From a candidate division FCPU426 bacterium (GTDB lineage Bacteria; Oederibacteriota; Muellerivitia; Muellerivitales; Muellerivitaceae), in contig PLFD01000025.1 in NCBI GenBank assembly GCA_003136635.1, forward strand, positions 146,079-196,694: 50,616 nt of DNA, in the 5' to 3' direction. The notes under the pieces were generated by a model. That model was not told the origin of the DNA. It made no database searches and saw only the letters and a list, made by a program, of their open reading frames with translations. The position numbers and the translations under genes were made by a program. Shown piece by piece: positions 48,489 through 50,616 of the stretch (its first letter is position 1; every line of letters begins with the position of its first letter).

Positions 48489-50471
48489 ATGGCACTAACA
48501 TCTTTGATTCAAAAAATATTATTTTTGTTACTCTCCATTTTCTCTTTGAACTCATGGTGTGCTCAAGAAGCGCTGGCCGTTCGGCCCATATCTGCCAATA
48601 TTGCCCTAGTCGCTGGACAGGAAAATAGAGCCGGCTTCAAAGATGGAAGCTTTACTTCGGCGCTTTTCAACACTCCCCTGGGTCTCTCAGTTAGTGATGA
48701 TGGTACCCGTCTTTTCGTCGCCGATTCTGGCAACAACCGCATCCGTATCATCCATCTCGATCAAAACAATGATGTCACTACCCTGGCAGGACAAACTTTG
48801 CCGGGAAAACTGGATGGTCCTATAGAAAAATCCCAGTTTAACAATCCTCATGGGGTTCTTTATCTACCGGGTGATCGTCTAGTGGTAAACGATTTTGGCA
48901 ACCAGCTCTTACGTCTCGTGGACTTGAAAGCCGGAACCGTCTCAACACTTGCTACAGAACCTGTCCAAATCTCCATGAATGGCGTCAGAGATATGGCCTA
49001 TATGCGTGCTGCCAATTCAATCTTCTTTACCCAACCCGATATGAACACTTTAAAAAGGCTTGATTTAAAAACCGATCTGGTTTCAAACGTTCTTAACAAC
49101 AATTCCCAACTTACCCATCCGGCTGCTCTCTGGTGTCAGAAAAATAAGCTTTACATAGTGGACAAAGATTTTCCCCAGATCTACGAAATCGATTGGAAGG
49201 ATAATTCCGCCACGAACCCTGTTTCGGTTGCGACCTCACTCGCCAACGTACTTTCCTTGTCCTGGAACGGCGATATCCTTTATGCCCTCTTACAAAACCC
49301 CGGTGTTCCTGCCGAACGATTTTTCCTCAACAACGAATACAATAACCATTTAGTGTCTTTTAGAAGTCCGGGAGGAGACACCATCCCGCAAGAATCTCTT
49401 TTCCCGCTCGCGGATATGTCCTACGCCCCTTCAACCGGTTTTGTGCCGGACCCTGACGACAGCCGGAAGCTTTACGTCGCTAAACCCGATCAACAAACCA
49501 TTGTTTATTATCGCGACCTGTTTGGCTGCGATACTTGCGGACCGGACTACCGCAATTCCAACAATGTCAACGAACCCGAGTACCCTGCCAAGAAACCCAA
49601 AAACACCTTCCGTATTTTATTTTTAGGCGATTCCCGGGTCGCGGGTATGGCCAATTATCCTCTCGTGACCGATTTTCACGCCCGCGCCAATCTCAACTAT
49701 CCCGGAGCGTTAAATATCTCCAAACAAATCGAGCGGGAACTGAACTTCCAGGCCTCGTTGGATGACACCGACTTAAATTTTGAGGTTCTCAAAGCGACTT
49801 ATAGCGCGGGTTCGTTTCTCTTTCTCTGGCCCACCTACGAATTACCCGATATTGTCAAACACAATGACATCGATCTAGTAATCATATTTATGCCGCCAAC
49901 GTCGAGCGATTATTTGCCCTATAAAGTTTATTTCGATCATCCCATTACTTCCGAGGGTATTCCCAAATTACCCAGCGACATGGAATATTTACTGACCCCT
50001 CCTCTGGAACGGATTCCCAAGGGGGCGCCTCAGAGCTTTTACAACTTTTGCAAAGCCCATGACCTGGTGAAAATTGACGGAAACGTTTTTAATTTTGACG
50101 AAAAATTGTTCAACTATCCTGAACTGCATGACGCGCTGGTCGAAATGTACGGAAAGCCCTTGGACGTGCTCAACCAAAAGCTTTTGGCCATCAAAACATC
50201 CTCCGGCCAGCCCGTACGCCTATTGTTGTGTTCCACTCACGAGGGAGTGGGCAATTTGCTCTATCCGGACAATTCTCAAATATGGATGGATGCGGCCAAG
50301 AAATATGACTTCCCTATCTTGGACATTAACGCCGAATTCGAAGCTTTGCATCTCGCCTTTTTTCCTCTGACAGGCGACGACCACAACCATATGAATCCCG
50401 ATGGCCATCTTTTTTTCGGCAGACTCATAGCTCACGACCTCATCCATGACAAACTAATCCCTTGGAAATAA
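48489..50471 (+). CDS. Exported NHL propeller / SGNH-hydrolase fusion protein
   Basis: 660 residues with a signal peptide (MALTSLIQKILFLLLSIFSL). Residues about 35-345 form a beta-propeller of NHL type: PLGLSVSDDGTRLFVADSGN, NPHGVLYLPGDRLVVNDFGN and further blades. After a CDTCG pair (about 348-351), an SGNH-like domain begins: FRILFLGDSRVAG near residue 380 (the catalytic Ser in GDS) and, at the end, DDHNHMNPDGHLF near 630 (the D-x-x-H pair). It could be a surface esterase or acetylesterase acting on polysaccharide or peptidoglycan, with the propeller as its targeting module. No ribosome site of standard type is visible. Confidence 0.85.
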   Translation: MALTSLIQKILFLLLSIFSLNSWCAQEALAVRPISANIALVAGQENRAGFKDGSFTSALFNTPLGLSVSDDGTRLFVADSGNNRIRIIHLDQNNDVTTLAGQTLPGKLDGPIEKSQFNNPHGVLYLPGDRLVVNDFGNQLLRLVDLKAGTVSTLATEPVQISMNGVRDMAYMRAANSIFFTQPDMNTLKRLDLKTDLVSNVLNNNSQLTHPAALWCQKNKLYIVDKDFPQIYEIDWKDNSATNPVSVATSLANVLSLSWNGDILYALLQNPGVPAERFFLNNEYNNHLVSFRSPGGDTIPQESLFPLADMSYAPSTGFVPDPDDSRKLYVAKPDQQTIVYYRDLFGCDTCGPDYRNSNNVNEPEYPAKKPKNTFRILFLGDSRVAGMANYPLVTDFHARANLNYPGALNISKQIERELNFQASLDDTDLNFEVLKATYSAGSFLFLWPTYELPDIVKHNDIDLVIIFMPPTSSDYLPYKVYFDHPITSEGIPKLPSDMEYLLTPPLERIPKGAPQSFYNFCKAHDLVKIDGNVFNFDEKLFNYPELHDALVEMYGKPLDVLNQKLLAIKTSSGQPVRLLLCSTHEGVGNLLYPDNSQIWMDAAKKYDFPILDINAEFEALHLAFFPLTGDDHNHMNPDGHLFFGRLIAHDLIHDKLIPWK

Positions 50472-50616
50472 ATATTTAAGAAATCATATATATTTTAAAT
50501 TTTTCCTGATTTTTAAATCTAATTTTCGGTAATGTTTCTAATGTCTCTATATAATAATTGAAAACATGATTCATTTATTTATAACTAGGTGATCAAAGTG
50601 ATAATTCCAACCATGG
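50472..50616 (+). other. Window edge: AT-rich spacer and possible start of next gene
   Basis: AT-rich until 50588. A GTG at 50589 or 50598 opens a frame reading VIKVIIPTMG or VIIPTMG to the end, which resembles a Rossmann or GT2 N-terminal strand. Too short to call. Confidence 0.25.

Noticed and set aside
1..50616. tRNA, rRNA or tmRNA genes
   Set aside because: No intergenic segment shows a cloverleaf with the GTTC-A-A T-loop pattern or any rRNA text that I recognise. A covariance search could still find a missed one.

Overview
This 50.6 kb chromosomal window comes from a Gram-negative (diderm) bacterium, probably of an uncultured lineage. The evidence is several signal-peptide beta-barrel proteins, lipobox lipoproteins, a system II (ResB/CcsA) cytochrome c maturation pair, and many exported proteins with Thr/Pro-rich linkers and NHL propellers. 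Those linkers recall Omnitrophota, Elusimicrobiota and similar candidate phyla, but I cannot place it firmly. I found no rRNA, tRNA, CRISPR array, insertion sequence, transposase or integrase.

Layout. 0-3.3 kb: two overlapping short-chain dehydrogenases (the first cut by the window edge), a FecR-like exported protein coupled to a small CPXCG zinc protein, and a LysE-type exporter. 3.4-12 kb: housekeeping genes (purE, PEP carboxylase, the t6A enzyme TsaC/Sua5), an aromatic-rich secreted protein, an aldo/keto reductase and an M32 carboxypeptidase. 12.0-15.55 kb: an accessory block with a RelE/HigA-like toxin-antitoxin pair, a LigB-type dioxygenase, an AT-rich secreted protein, two extra 3'-end fragments of the carboxypeptidase gene, and a noncoding array of nine 21-22 bp tandem repeats next to strong hairpins. 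15.55-20.2 kb: resB-ccsA-membrane glycosyltransferase, all overlapping. 20.2-29 kb: a beta-barrel protein, orphan LivF/LivG ATPases, a HAD phosphatase, a DCC protein, a fatty acid hydroxylase, two GT-C glycosyltransferases and a small, probably strongly translated Ser/Ala-rich protein. 29-33.8 kb: an envelope cluster of two paralogous beta-barrels around two NHL lipoproteins. 34-36.5 kb: carbonic anhydrase, alanine dehydrogenase and a membrane protein. 36.7-43.2 kb: a sugar locus (WecD-like and WecE-like enzymes, a GtrB-like GT2, a zinc-ribbon methyltransferase, a large GT-C protein). 43.5-50.5 kb: serS, a small membrane protein, a YkgJ-type protein, a NERD protein, a DUF2156 protein, dCMP deaminase, a Nudix hydrolase and an NHL-SGNH fusion.

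The most unusual signals are in the 12-15.5 kb block. The 3' end of the carboxypeptidase gene is present three times, and each copy is directly followed by a convergent accessory gene whose stop codon lies next to or overlaps the peptidase stop. This looks like repeated integration at a gene 3' end, as in the classic icd/e14 case. About 1.2 kb further on is the iteron-like array, with a mean period of 21.25 bp, close to two helical turns. Together they suggest the remnant of an integrated plasmid or other mobile element, but no Rep protein or integrase remains in view.

Elsewhere the recurring theme is envelope and surface glycobiology: four GT-C membrane glycosyltransferases, a polyprenyl-phosphate sugar transferase and amino-sugar enzymes lie among exported proteins with Thr/Ser/Pro-rich linkers that could be glycosylation substrates.
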